Positions 9,014 through 18,012 of a stretch of DNA of 64,000 nucleotides are shown here, piece after piece. Source of the stretch: CALAED01 sp035765195 (GTDB lineage: Bacteria > Actinomycetota > Actinomycetes > Streptosporangiales > Streptosporangiaceae); the NCBI GenBank assembly GCA_035765195.1, contig DASTYC010000012.1, positions 124,001 through 188,000 on the forward strand, in the 5' to 3' direction. Position 1 is the first letter of the stretch; each line of letters begins with the position of its first letter. The position numbers were made by a program, and so were the translations under genes. The notes beneath the pieces were generated by a model, which was given only the letters and a program-made list of their open reading frames with translations, was not told the DNA's origin and searched no databases.

Positions 9014-9138
9014 GGCGGATAGATCTCGCGTCTGGGCTCCCGCGCCCTCTCACTCGGATCCCGTCGCATCGCCACTACCGAGGGGGCGCGGGTACGCGGG
9101 TGCGGGCCGCCCATGACCCCTCCCATACCCTGAGACGC

Positions 9139-9789
9139 GTGGCGTCTCTCATGGTGGGTTTCGACCTCGACATGACCCTCGCCGACACACGCCGGGGAAT
9201 AGCGGCGGTCTACGACGCGCTGGCGGCCGAGACGGGGGTCTACATCGACAGCGCGCTGATCTGCACGCGACTCGGTCCGCCTCTCGACATGGAACTCGCC
9301 AACTGGTACCCCGCCGAGCGGGTACCGGCCATGGTGCGGCGGTTCCGCGAGCTGTATCCCGAGATCGCCATCCCCGTCACCACGCCGATGGCCGGTGCGT
9401 ACGAGGCCGTACACGCCGTACGGCAGCGGGGCGGTCGCGCCATGGTGGTGACGGCCAAGAACCAGCGGGACGCCGAGCGCACCGTCCGCCTGCTCGGCCT
9501 GCCGGTCACGGTGGTGATCGGCGCGTTGTGGGCGGCGGGCAAGGCGGCCGCGCTGAAGGAGCACGGCGCCGCCGTTTACGTCGGCGACCACACCGGTGAC
9601 GTGGACGCGGCCAAGGCGGCCGGAGCGGTCAGCGTGGGGGTGGCCTCGGGGCCGTATGACGCGGCCGCGCTGACGGCCTACGGGGCCGACTTCGTGCTGC
9701 CCGACCTCCGCGCCTTCCCGGGTTGGCTCGGCTCCCGCGCGCACTCGAACGGGGCCGCTCCGGACGGGTCCCGCTCGCCGCGTACGTGA
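9139..9789 (+). CDS. HAD-superfamily phosphatase
   Basis: A 216-residue haloacid-dehalogenase-fold hydrolase. Motif I is FDLDMTLAD, with nucleophile Asp9 and acid Asp11. Motif II is VVTAKN, the motif III Lys lies in GKAAALKEHG, and motif IV is YVGDHTGDVDAAKAAG, giving a complete catalytic set. The cap inserted after motif I is helical (C1 type), as in phosphoglycolate-phosphatase-like enzymes. The start is GTG 9139 or ATG 9151; the catalytic motif begins only four residues after the second, so the first is preferred. Substrate unknown. The next gene, a cold-shock protein, is 79 bases downstream on the same strand. Confidence 0.87.
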   Translation: MASLMVGFDLDMTLADTRRGIAAVYDALAAETGVYIDSALICTRLGPPLDMELANWYPAERVPAMVRRFRELYPEIAIPVTTPMAGAYEAVHAVRQRGGRAMVVTAKNQRDAERTVRLLGLPVTVVIGALWAAGKAAALKEHGAAVYVGDHTGDVDAAKAAGAVSVGVASGPYDAAALTAYGADFVLPDLRAFPGWLGSRAHSNGAAPDGSRSPRT

Positions 9790-9868
9790 TCGTGATCGCT
9801 GTTCAACCCAGCGCCGCGAGGCACTAGCCTTGAGAAGCACCCCAGCGACGAGCAAGATGAGGTCACCC

Positions 9869-10252
9869 GTGCCCAGTGGCAAGGTCAAGTGGTACGACGC
9901 CGACAAGGGCTTCGGCTTCCTCACCCGTGACGACGGTGGTGAGGTCTTCGTGCATTCTTCCGCGTTGCCGAGTGGCGTGACCGCCCTCAAATCGGGCCAG
10001 CGGGTGGAGTTCGGCGTGATCGAGGGTCGCCGTGGTCAGCAGGCCATGCAGGTGCACGTGCTCGACGCTCCGCCGTCCGTCTCCCGTGCCAAGCGCAAGA
10101 AGCCGGACGAGATGGTGATCCTTGTCGAGGACCTTATCAAGCTGCTCGACGGGATCTCCACGACCTACCGGCGCGGCAAGCATCCCGACTCGCGCGACGC
10201 GCGCAAGATCGCCGCCGTGCTGCGCGCCGTCGCCGACGATCTCGACCACTGA
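9869..10252 (+). CDS. Cold-shock-domain protein with C-terminal extension
   Basis: A 127-residue protein. Residues 1-65 form a CspA-type OB fold (VPSGKVKWYDADKGFGFL, with RNP1 KGFGFL and RNP2 VFVHSSAL), which binds single-stranded RNA or DNA. Ordinary Csp proteins stop near residue 67. This one adds about 60 residues (KRKKPDEMVILVEDLIKLLDGI..., AVLRAVADDLDH) that look helical, a form known in actinomycetes. GTG is used, six bases after GAGG. It probably acts as an RNA chaperone; the role of the tail is unknown. Confidence 0.9.
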   Translation: MPSGKVKWYDADKGFGFLTRDDGGEVFVHSSALPSGVTALKSGQRVEFGVIEGRRGQQAMQVHVLDAPPSVSRAKRKKPDEMVILVEDLIKLLDGISTTYRRGKHPDSRDARKIAAVLRAVADDLDH

Positions 10253-10270
10253 CTCAGGGGGTCAGGGGAC

Positions 10271-10302
10271 CGGCCGGTCACGGGGGAATGCGGCCGGTCA
10301 CG
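10271..10302. repeat. Short direct repeat between convergent genes
   Basis: CGGCCGGTCACGGG occurs twice, about 18 bases apart, in the 69-base gap between the convergent cold-shock and MFS genes. Each copy can fold weakly, and the pair may serve as a transcription end region. No clear U-tract is seen. Confidence 0.4.
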
Positions 10303-10321
10303 GGAATAACGGAGCGCGGCG

Positions 10322-11728
10322 TCAGGACGTATCGCTCGCCACCGACGGCCCGCCCCCCGTCTGTGCCGCGGACTGCCCGCCCGGTCGCGTGGTGGGCTCG
10401 CCGTCGTGCGGCGGGTGTCGCTCCGCCGCCCGGTGGCGCCGCCGGGCGCGCCCAGAAAGCAGCGCGACGAGGGTGGCGGCGAGCGCGGCGGCGACGATCC
10501 CGAACGCGACCCGCCCGTCGGCGATGAGCGACGCGCCCAGCCCGATCACGCCGCCGATCACCCACACCAGCTGATGGATGGTCTCGGAGACGGCGAAGGT
10601 GGACGAGCGGATCTCCTCGCCGATCCTGCGCTGCACGACGGCGTCCAGGCTGAGCTTGCCGAGCGACTGGCCGAAGCCGCCCACGAACGCGACGACGAGC
10701 GCGGCCCACAGGCTGAAGAACACCGCGCAGACCACCGTGATCACGGTGGTCACCCCGAGCGTGCCGTACAGCATGAGATGCGGTGCGCGCGTCTTGGCGG
10801 CCGCGCCGGTGGTGGTGCCGGCCAGCCCGCCGAGGCCCGCCGCCGCGACCAGCAGGCCGAGCGCCACGTTGCCCGAGACCGAGCTGAAGCCCTTCGTGCG
10901 AAGGACGAAGGCCAGGTAGAGGATGAGGAACCCGGAGTAGGCGCGCAGCGCCGCGTTGGCGCGCATCGCCTCGCTGACCGCGGGCCCGACCCGCAGCAGC
11001 GTGCGCCAGCGCCCCTTGTGCGCCTTGGCGGGCGCGCCCTCGGTCTCGTCGGCGTCGATGTGCGCGGGCAGCCGCAGCCCCAAGATCGCGCCGGCGAAGA
11101 AGATGAACGTGCCGATGCGCAAGATCCAGCCGGGACCGGCCACCACGGCCAGCCCGGCCGCCAGCGGGGCGACCGCCGACGCCGTGATCAGCCCCGCGAA
11201 GGTGGCCCTGGCGTTGGCCGTGACGAGGGAGATCTGCGGGGGCAGCACGCGCGGCGTGACCGCGCTCCGGGAGACCCCGAACGCCTTGGACAGCACGAGC
11301 GCGCCGAACGCGGACGGCAGCAAGGTGAGCGGGTCGTCGTTGGTGGCGGCGCCGGCCATGCCCCAGCACAACAGCCCCCGGGCCAGCATGGTGCCGGCGA
11401 TGGCGATCCGGCGGGCGGAGCGCATGTGGTCGAGCGCCGGCCCCACCAGCGGAGCCACCAGCGCGAACGGGGCCATCGTGACGAGGAGATAGAGCGCGAC
11501 CCGCCCCCTGGCCTCGTCCATGGGCATGCCGAAGAACACCGTGCCGGCGAGGGCGACGGCGATCATCGCGTCGCCGGCGCTGTTGACGGCGCACAGCTCG
11601 ATCAGGTTGCCGAGCCCGCTACGGCCGGCTCCCTGAGCGTGTGTGGCGCGGCGCAGGAACCGGCCGGTGGACTGGGCGGCCCCCCGCGTCGTACGCCCGG
11701 CGGCGCCCACGCGTGCCCGCAAACCCAT
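10322..11728 (-). CDS. MFS transporter
   Basis: A 468-residue major facilitator protein with about eleven or twelve hydrophobic segments. LYLLVTMAPFALVAPLVGPALDHM is the family's loop 2-3 region. A soluble Arg-rich N-terminus (about 45 residues) and an unstructured Pro/Gly-rich tail (about 40 residues) flank the core. The central loop (RLPAHIDADETEGAPAKAHK) separates the two halves. It is probably a drug or metabolite exporter; the substrate is not evident. It converges with the cold-shock gene across two CGGCCGGTCACGGG direct repeats and diverges from the DUF3027 gene. Confidence 0.85.
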   Translation of the reverse strand: MGLRARVGAAGRTTRGAAQSTGRFLRRATHAQGAGRSGLGNLIELCAVNSAGDAMIAVALAGTVFFGMPMDEARGRVALYLLVTMAPFALVAPLVGPALDHMRSARRIAIAGTMLARGLLCWGMAGAATNDDPLTLLPSAFGALVLSKAFGVSRSAVTPRVLPPQISLVTANARATFAGLITASAVAPLAAGLAVVAGPGWILRIGTFIFFAGAILGLRLPAHIDADETEGAPAKAHKGRWRTLLRVGPAVSEAMRANAALRAYSGFLILYLAFVLRTKGFSSVSGNVALGLLVAAAGLGGLAGTTTGAAAKTRAPHLMLYGTLGVTTVITVVCAVFFSLWAALVVAFVGGFGQSLGKLSLDAVVQRRIGEEIRSSTFAVSETIHQLVWVIGGVIGLGASLIADGRVAFGIVAAALAATLVALLSGRARRRHRAAERHPPHDGEPTTRPGGQSAAQTGGGPSVASDTS

Positions 11729-11865
11729 AGCGACCAGTCTCCCTCTCCGAGACCGATGAAAAACCCTCTGACGGCAATGGTTTCTTGTGATCTGTCGATC
11801 TCAGACCGCTCGTACCCGACCACTGTTACCCGATCGGAGCCTGGAACGCGCAGGGACCGGTCGGG

Positions 11866-12693
11866 ATGAGACACAATCGAGGGGTGAGCCCAACGCGTTA
11901 TTCGGCCGCGACCAGGCGGGCCCGTTCGGCGCCCGTCGACGCCGCCTGCGCGGCCGCGATCGAGGAGGCAAAGGCGGCGGCCGACGAGATGGCCTGGCCG
12001 GGCAGGGCCGGGGCGCACATCGGCATGCGCGCCGAGGGCGACCGCGTGGTCACCCACTTTTTCGAATGTCTTGATCTCGCCTACCGGGGCTGGCGGTGGG
12101 CCGTCACGGTCGCCCGGGCCGCGCGGGCCAAGTCGGTCACGGTCAGCGAGATCGCGCTGCTACCTGGCGACGACGCCCTGCTGGCTCCGCAGTGGGTGCC
12201 TTGGATCGACCGGCTGCGTCCGGGCGATCTCGGCCCCGGCGATCTGCTGCCCACTCCTGCCGACGACGTCCGCTTGGCGCCGGGGTTCACCGAGACCACC
12301 GACGCCGCCGACCGCCAGCAGCTGTGGGAGCTCGGGCTCGGGCGCCCGCGGGTGCTGTCGGCCACCGGGCGCGACGACGCCGCGGAGCGGTGGTACGAAG
12401 GTCCGGCAGGTCCCACCAGCCCGATCGCGCAGGCGGCGCCCGCCCGCTGCGCGACCTGCGGGTTCTTCGTGCCGCTCGCCGGCGCGCTGCGGCAGCTGTT
12501 CGGCGCCTGCGCCAACGAGTACGCGCCCGACGACGGCAAGGTCGTCTCGGTCGATCATGGGTGCGGGGCGCACTCCGAGGCGGTCGCGCTGCCGCCGATC
12601 GTCGAGACCACCCCGCCGCTCGTCGACGAGTGGGTCTACGACAGCATGCGCGCGAGCGGCGCCGACGACGAGGGGGCCCTCGGCCGCAGTTAG
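11866..12693 (+). CDS. DUF3027 protein with zinc-binding-type cysteines
   Basis: A 275-residue actinobacterial DUF3027 protein. The N-terminal part holds AHIGMRAEGDRVVTHFFECLD and the conserved GWRWAVTVARA; the central part has VPWIDRLRPGDLGPGDLLP. The C-terminal region has RCATCGFFVPL, GACANEYAPDDGKVVS and HGCGAHSE, a four-Cys arrangement likely to bind zinc. ATG 11866 follows an AGGGA; GTG 11884 is the alternative. It lies 12 bases before the sacsin-like ATPase gene and is certainly co-transcribed with it. Biochemical role unknown; the recurrent pairing suggests joint action. Confidence 0.88.
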   Translation: MRHNRGVSPTRYSAATRRARSAPVDAACAAAIEEAKAAADEMAWPGRAGAHIGMRAEGDRVVTHFFECLDLAYRGWRWAVTVARAARAKSVTVSEIALLPGDDALLAPQWVPWIDRLRPGDLGPGDLLPTPADDVRLAPGFTETTDAADRQQLWELGLGRPRVLSATGRDDAAERWYEGPAGPTSPIAQAAPARCATCGFFVPLAGALRQLFGACANEYAPDDGKVVSVDHGCGAHSEAVALPPIVETTPPLVDEWVYDSMRASGADDEGALGRS

Positions 12694-12705
12694 GCCGGGC
12701 CGGAA

Positions 12706-15700
12706 TTGGTGAACGTGGATCCCTTCGGTACGGCCGGGCTGCGAGAGCGCGTGCTGGCGGCCTGGGCGGCGTCCCCGGCGCGGTTCCGCGAGGACGCGAA
12801 CACCGAGGAGGACTTCGCGCTCGGCGGCTACCGCGACCGCGTCGTCGTCGAACTCGCCCAAAACGCTGCCGACGCCGCCGTGCGGGCCGGCGTAGCAGGC
12901 CGGCTGCTGCTGCGGCTGCGCGACGGGCTGTTGACCGCCGCCAACAACGGCGCCCCCCTCGACGCGGCGGGCGTGCAGGCGCTGTCGACGCTGCGCGCCT
13001 CGGCGAAGCATCCAACGTCGACTCCGGACGATCCGTACGGCTCCGCCAGCCGCGGCGACGAGCCGGGCGAGAGCACCGTCGGCCGGTTCGGCGTCGGGTT
13101 CGCCGCCGTGGTCGCGGTGACCGACGAGCCCGCGATCGTCTCTCGGATCGACGGCGAGGTCACCGGCGTGCTGTGGTCGGCGGCGCGCACCCGCGAGCTG
13201 GTGGCCGCGCGGCCGGAGCTGACCGCCGAGCTCGGCCGGCGGGCCGGGCACGTCCCCGTCCTGCGGCTGCCCTTCGCCGTGCCCGCCGCACCTGCTACCC
13301 ATGCCGCACCGGCCCCGCCGGCCTCGCCCGCCGCACCGGCCTCGCCCGCCGCACCGGCCTGGCCCGACTCCGCCGAGATCAGGCGGTGGTTTCCCGACTC
13401 GGGTTTCGACACCGTCGTTCGCCTGCCGTTGCGCGACGCCGACGCGGTCGGCCTGGTACGCGCGCAGCTCGACGAGGTCGGCCCGGCGCTCATGCTGGCC
13501 CTGCCGGCGCTGGCGCGCATCGACATCGATCTCGACGGCGATGTGCGGACCATCGCCGCCACCCACGGTCCCGGCACCGCGACCATCGACGGGGCCACCT
13601 GGCGGACCGTCGAGGCGCACGGCGAGTTGCCCGCCCACCTGCTGGCCGACCGGCCGACGGAGGAACGCGCGCGGCCGTTCTGGCAGCTGCGCTGGGCGAT
13701 CCCCGATGCCGCGGGCACCGCCGGCGCCCTTGGTATCGCCGAGATGACGGCGGCGCGAGGCTCCCGCGGGCCGGCGCTGCCCGATGGTGTGCCCGCCGTG
13801 ATCCACGCGCCCACCCCCAGCGCCGAGCCGCTCGGGCTGCCCGCGCTGCTGATCGCTTCGTTCCCGATGGCTCCCGACCGTCGTCACGTCGCCGAGGGGC
13901 CGCTGACGGATTTCCTCATCGAGCGGGCCGCCGAGGAGTACGTCAACCTGCTGCGCGGCCTCCCGGCGTCCCCGCGGCTGCTCGACCTGGTGCCGGGCCC
14001 GGTGGCCGCCGGGGCGCTGGACGCCCGGTTGCGGCGCGCCATCACGGGCCGGCTCCCCGACGTTCCGCTGCTGCCCACGGCGGCCGGTCCGGCCCGGTCG
14101 CCGGGGCGCGACGTGATCGCGCTCGACGCCTCGGCGGCGGTGACCGGGCTGCTGGCCGATGTGCTTCCCGGCCTGTTGCCCGGCGGCTGGCCGGCGCGGC
14201 ACCCGGCCCTCGGGGCGCTGGGCGTGCGGCGCGTCGAGCTGGCCGATGTGATCGACGACCTCGCCGCGCTCGAACGCGACCCCGGCTGGTGGCACGACCT
14301 GTACGCGGCGCTGGCGGGCGCCGATCCCGAGGCCCTGGGCGCGTTGCCGGTGCCGCTCGCCGATGGGCGGCTGGTCCGCGGTCCGCGCGGGCTGCTGATC
14401 GCCGACGACGACCTCGACCCGAGAGCGCTCGGCGCGCTCGAGCTGCGTTTCGTCGATCCGCGTGCCGCGCATCCGCTGCTGGTGCGGCTCGGCGCGACCA
14501 GGGCCGGGCCGCGCGCGGTGCTCGACGACCCGGCCGTACGGGCGGCGGTCGCCCGATCGCTTGAGGACGGTGCCGCCGGGGACGCCCACGGCGCGTACGG
14601 CATGCCGGAACGGTACGAACCCGACGAATCGTACGGAGCGGATGAACCACACGAACCGGGCGACGCGCACGCGGCGGATCCCGGGCCGATCGCCGCGGCC
14701 GTGCTCTCGCTGGTGGCGGCGGCCCGCGTGGAGCCTGGCGAGCGGCCGTGGCTGGCGGAGCTGGGGCTGCCCGCCGCCGACGGATCCCGGTATCCCGCGG
14801 GCGAGCTGGTGTTCCCCGACGCGCCGCTGCGCGCGATCATGGCCGCCGACGCCCCGTTCGAGGTGGTCGATCCGGGACTGGTGGAACGCTACGGCGCCGG
14901 GCCGCTCGAGGCGGTCGGCGTCCTGCGGACGTTCGCGCTGCTCCGCGAGCACGACGTCCCGCTGACCGACCTCGCGCTCGACCTCGACGGCGAGGACGAC
15001 TGGGCCGCCGACATCCTGGCCGGCCTGCCGCCGCAAGACGTGCCGCCGACCGTCCCCGAACTGATCGCCGTACGCGATCTCGAACTGGTGGAGCACTGGG
15101 ACCGGGCGCTGGAGCTGCTGGCCGCGCCGCCGCTGCGGGCCGCCGTCGTCGAGCCCGTCCGGGTCCTGACGGCCGACGGGCGCGGCGTGACCGTCCCCTC
15201 CTACACGGCCTGGTGGCTGCGTCGCCATCCGGTGCTCGACGGGCGGCGCCCCAGCGGCCTGCGCGCGCCCGGCGCCGAACCGGTCCTGGCCGGGCTGTAC
15301 GACCCGGCGCCCGCCGGTCTCGACCCCGAACTGCTCCGCGCGCTGGGGGTGCGCACGTCGCTGGCGGAGGCGCTCGCCGAGCCCGCTGATTTGCTGGCCC
15401 GCCTCGCCGATCCGGGCCGTACGGTGGCGCGCGATCAGCTGCGGGACATCTGGATCGCGCTGGCCGCGGCGACGCGCGACATGGACGATCCGGATGAGCT
15501 CCCGGACCCGCCCGAGCGGGTGCGCGCCGTGGTCGACGGCGACATCGAGGTCGTGCCCGCGGCGGACGCGCTGGTTCTCGACGACCCCGCGCTGCTGCCC
15601 CTGCTGACCGGCCAGCCTCTCGTCATCGTCCCGTACGACCTGGCCGCCGACCTGGCCGAGTTGCTCGACCTGCCGTTGGCCGGCGAGGAGGTCGCGGGCC

Positions 15701-16017
15701 GGGTCGAGTCGGAGGGCGCCCTCCGGCCGGTGCCGGAGGCGGTCCGCCGGCTCCTCCCTGGCGCCCCGGCGCACTACCGGGCGCACGATCCGCTCATCGT
15801 CGCCGGCCGGCCGGTGCCGTGGTGGTACGACGGCGAGGCCGTACACGTCGGCGGCGACGAGGCTCTCGGGCCGGCCAGGGGGCTGGCTCGGGGCCTGGCT
15901 CGGGGCCTGGCCTGGGCGGCCGGACGCTGGTCCGACCGGCTGCTGATCGAGGCGGCGCTGCGCTCGCCCGACGCGATCGCCGTACTGCTCGCCGAGGCCG
16001 ACCTGGACGCCGAGTGA
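12706..16017 (+). CDS. Large sacsin-like GHKL ATPase
   Basis: A 1,103-residue protein with an Hsp90/sacsin-type nucleotide-binding domain at the N-terminus. The N-box VVELAQNAADAAV is at residues 47-59, where Glu49 and Asn53 would coordinate water and Mg-ATP. The glycine lid GRFGVGFAAVVAV is at 126-138. The usual DxGxG box is ANNGAPLD (79-86), with Asn for Asp. The remaining about 800 residues are unassigned and include acidic, repeat-like inserts near 14590-14660. The start is TTG 12706 or GTG 12709/12715. It sits in an operon with the DUF3027 gene. A chaperone-like or quality-control role is inferred from the fold only. Confidence 0.85.
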   Translation: MVNVDPFGTAGLRERVLAAWAASPARFREDANTEEDFALGGYRDRVVVELAQNAADAAVRAGVAGRLLLRLRDGLLTAANNGAPLDAAGVQALSTLRASAKHPTSTPDDPYGSASRGDEPGESTVGRFGVGFAAVVAVTDEPAIVSRIDGEVTGVLWSAARTRELVAARPELTAELGRRAGHVPVLRLPFAVPAAPATHAAPAPPASPAAPASPAAPAWPDSAEIRRWFPDSGFDTVVRLPLRDADAVGLVRAQLDEVGPALMLALPALARIDIDLDGDVRTIAATHGPGTATIDGATWRTVEAHGELPAHLLADRPTEERARPFWQLRWAIPDAAGTAGALGIAEMTAARGSRGPALPDGVPAVIHAPTPSAEPLGLPALLIASFPMAPDRRHVAEGPLTDFLIERAAEEYVNLLRGLPASPRLLDLVPGPVAAGALDARLRRAITGRLPDVPLLPTAAGPARSPGRDVIALDASAAVTGLLADVLPGLLPGGWPARHPALGALGVRRVELADVIDDLAALERDPGWWHDLYAALAGADPEALGALPVPLADGRLVRGPRGLLIADDDLDPRALGALELRFVDPRAAHPLLVRLGATRAGPRAVLDDPAVRAAVARSLEDGAAGDAHGAYGMPERYEPDESYGADEPHEPGDAHAADPGPIAAAVLSLVAAARVEPGERPWLAELGLPAADGSRYPAGELVFPDAPLRAIMAADAPFEVVDPGLVERYGAGPLEAVGVLRTFALLREHDVPLTDLALDLDGEDDWAADILAGLPPQDVPPTVPELIAVRDLELVEHWDRALELLAAPPLRAAVVEPVRVLTADGRGVTVPSYTAWWLRRHPVLDGRRPSGLRAPGAEPVLAGLYDPAPAGLDPELLRALGVRTSLAEALAEPADLLARLADPGRTVARDQLRDIWIALAAATRDMDDPDELPDPPERVRAVVDGDIEVVPAADALVLDDPALLPLLTGQPLVIVPYDLAADLAELLDLPLAGEEVAGRVESEGALRPVPEAVRRLLPGAPAHYRAHDPLIVAGRPVPWWYDGEAVHVGGDEALGPARGLARGLARGLAWAAGRWSDRLLIEAALRSPDAIAVLLAEADLDAE

Positions 16018-16088
16018 CCCCCGCCGATCTTGATGTCAGAGTTGTATCAAGCGCGGCGATAGAACTCTCACATCAAGATCGGCGGGGG
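16018..16088. terminator. Palindromic element A: 26-bp arms, bidirectional terminator
   Basis: The left arm (16018-16043) and right arm (16063-16088) pair over 26 positions with one mismatch, around a 19-base loop. The arm core is GCCGATCTTGATGTGAGAG. It lies exactly between two convergent genes: the ATPase stop is the base before it, and the DUF2530 stop is inside the right arm. The same arm recurs at 38794-38858 (perfect) and as a half copy at 46489-46506. No U-tract is needed for such long stems in actinomycetes, so a bidirectional terminator is inferred. Confidence 0.75.
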
Positions 16089-16321
16089 TGGCGGGCCTCG
16101 GCGGCGGCTCGGCTGCGGTGCAGTCGGGGGATGTACCAGATGCCGAACAGCCCGATACCGATGCCGACGGCGCACACCCACAGCCACCACCGGTCGGCCT
16201 CGGGCAGACCGATGAAGAACAACACCACGAGCGCGACCGCCCACGCGACGCTGCCCACTATGGCGATGAGCACGTCGTTCGTCTGCAGCAGCGGCGGCTC
16301 CGGACGGTGCTGTCGGGGCAT
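16073..16321 (-). CDS. DUF2530 small membrane protein
   Basis: An 82-residue protein with two transmembrane helices (VLIAIVGSVAWAVALVVLFFI and WWLWVCAVGIGIGLFGIWYI) joined by the short loop GLPEADR. The N-terminus is PEPPLLQTND, a signature of actinobacterial DUF2530. The C-terminus, ARHPRRS, is encoded by the arm of palindromic element A and ends at its TGA. ATG 16321 was chosen because the conserved region begins right after it; the open frame extends upstream without conservation. It is divergent from the NCS2 permease gene. Function unknown. Confidence 0.85.
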   Translation of the reverse strand: MPRQHRPEPPLLQTNDVLIAIVGSVAWAVALVVLFFIGLPEADRWWLWVCAVGIGIGLFGIWYIPRLHRSRAAAEARHPRRS

Positions 16322-16428
16322 GTCAGCAAGGGTAGCGGGCCCGTCCTCAATGTCTTGTATGCCTTTGTTGTGAACTTGTGCTCGCTCTCCGTTTGAAAGA
16401 ATCCCGTCACTTCTGTCACTCTGCGCGC

Positions 16429-17907
16429 GTGAGCACCACGGAATCGGCACGGCAGCGCTCGTTGAACGGCCTCGACAGATACTTCAAGATCTCCGAGCGC
16501 GGGTCCACCGTGCCGAGGGAGCTGCGCGGCGGCCTGGCCACGTTCTTCACGATGGCCTACATCGTCGTCCTCAACCCGTTGATCATCGGCACCGTCGCCG
16601 ACCAGGACCACCAGTACCTCGGCGACCTGACCGCCAGGGGCGCGAGCATTCCCCTGGTCGCGGCCGCCACGGCGCTGGTGGCGGGGGTGATGTCGATCCT
16701 CATGGGGGTGGTCGGCCGCTATCCGTTCGCACTGGCCACCGGGCTCGGCCTCAACGCCTTCGTCGCCGTCGGCATCGCGTCGGACATGTCATGGGAAGAC
16801 GCCATGGGCCTGGTCGTGATGGAGGGGCTGATCATCACGCTCCTCGTGCTGACCGGCTTTCGGAGTGCGGTGTTCAACGCGATCCCCACCCAGCTCAAGA
16901 CCGCTATCTCGGTGGGCATCGGGCTGTTCATCGCGTTGGTCGGGTTCGTCGACGCCGGGTTCGTCCGGCGCGTGCCAGACGTGGCGGGCACCACGGTGCC
17001 GGTCCAGCTCGGCCAGACCGGGCAGCTCGCGGGCTGGCCGGTCTTCGTGTTCGCGGTCGGCGTCCTGCTTACGGCGATCTTGGTGGTCAGGCGTACGGGC
17101 GGCGCGATCCTCATCGGCATCGTCGTGACGACGATCCTCGCGATCGTCGTTCAGGCGATCGCCGACGTCGGCTCGTCGGTCGACAACCCGCGGGGCTGGA
17201 GCCTGAACGTCCCCGAACTGCCCGACAAGATCGTCGACACCCCGGATCTGGGGCTGGTCGGGCAGTTCAGCCTGTTCGGCGGCTTCGTCGAGGTCGGCAT
17301 CCTGGCCGCCGTCCTGCTCGTCTTCACCCTCATGCTGGCCGACTTCTTCGACACCATGGGCACGGTCGTCGGCGTCGGCGCCCAGGGCGGCCTGCTCGAC
17401 AGCCGGCGGAACCTGCCGGGCCTGCGCAACGTGCTTCTGGTCGACTCGGTGGCCGCCGCGGGGGGTGGCGCCGCGTCGGTGTCGTCGAACACGACCTACA
17501 TCGAGTCGGCCGCGGGCGTGGGCGAGGGCGCCCGCACCGGGCTGGCCAGCGTGGTGACCGGGCTGCTGTTCCTCGGCGCGATGTTCCTGGCGCCGCTCGT
17601 CACGGTCGTGCCGTTCGAGGCGGCCACACCCGCGCTCGTCGTGGTCGGGTTCTTGATGATGACGCAGATCCGCAACATCGACTTCACCGACTACGGCCTG
17701 GCGATCCCCGCCTTCCTCACGATCGTGATCATGCCGTACACCTACTCGATCGCCAACGGCATCGGCGCCGGCTTCGTGTCGTACACGGCCATCGAGCTGC
17801 TGCGCGGCCGGGCCAGGCAGGTCCATCCGCTGCTGTGGGTGATCTCCGTGCTGTTCCTCGTCTACTTCGCGATTGTGCCGATCAAGGAGCTGCTCGGCGT
17901 CACCTGA
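16429..17907 (+). CDS. NCS2-family (AzgA/PbuG-type) purine permease
   Basis: A 492-residue proton-coupled nucleobase transporter with about twelve to fourteen hydrophobic segments. Diagnostic stretches are FKISERGSTVPRELRGGLATFF at the N-terminus, LATGLGLNAFVAV, LMLADFFDTMGTVVGVG (substrate-site acidic motif) and VSSNTTYIESAAGVGEG. These place it in the hypoxanthine/guanine/adenine subgroup of NCS2 (AzgA-like). GTG 16429 was chosen because the conserved N-terminus begins soon after it. It imports purine bases for salvage across the plasma membrane. Regulation is not evident, and no purine riboswitch is seen upstream. Confidence 0.9.
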   Translation: MSTTESARQRSLNGLDRYFKISERGSTVPRELRGGLATFFTMAYIVVLNPLIIGTVADQDHQYLGDLTARGASIPLVAAATALVAGVMSILMGVVGRYPFALATGLGLNAFVAVGIASDMSWEDAMGLVVMEGLIITLLVLTGFRSAVFNAIPTQLKTAISVGIGLFIALVGFVDAGFVRRVPDVAGTTVPVQLGQTGQLAGWPVFVFAVGVLLTAILVVRRTGGAILIGIVVTTILAIVVQAIADVGSSVDNPRGWSLNVPELPDKIVDTPDLGLVGQFSLFGGFVEVGILAAVLLVFTLMLADFFDTMGTVVGVGAQGGLLDSRRNLPGLRNVLLVDSVAAAGGGAASVSSNTTYIESAAGVGEGARTGLASVVTGLLFLGAMFLAPLVTVVPFEAATPALVVVGFLMMTQIRNIDFTDYGLAIPAFLTIVIMPYTYSIANGIGAGFVSYTAIELLRGRARQVHPLLWVISVLFLVYFAIVPIKELLGVT

Positions 17908-17981
17908 TCGAGCGCGGGAGGAGGCCGGGGCCGCATGCTCGACGCCGACGATGTGGCGAAATACGACTCCTCGCTATATCG

Positions 17982-18007
17982 TTAGCAAGAGTAATGAGCT
18001 CTGCTAA
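17982..18007. promoter_or_regulatory. Candidate MarR operator
   Basis: TTAGCAAGAG and GCTCTGCTAA form a near-perfect inverted repeat that ends five bases before the marR ATG. The sequence is much richer in A+T than its surroundings. The position, covering the ribosome-binding and promoter area, fits autorepression of the MarR-MFS operon. Confidence 0.6.
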
Positions 18008-18012
18008 TCATC

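Noticed and set aside
12160..15846. Open frame of about 1,228 codons on the minus strand, antisense to the sacsin-like ATPase
   Set aside because: Its product is dominated by Arg, Gly, Gln and His without domains, while the plus strand has clear GHKL motifs. It is a by-product of high third-position G+C.
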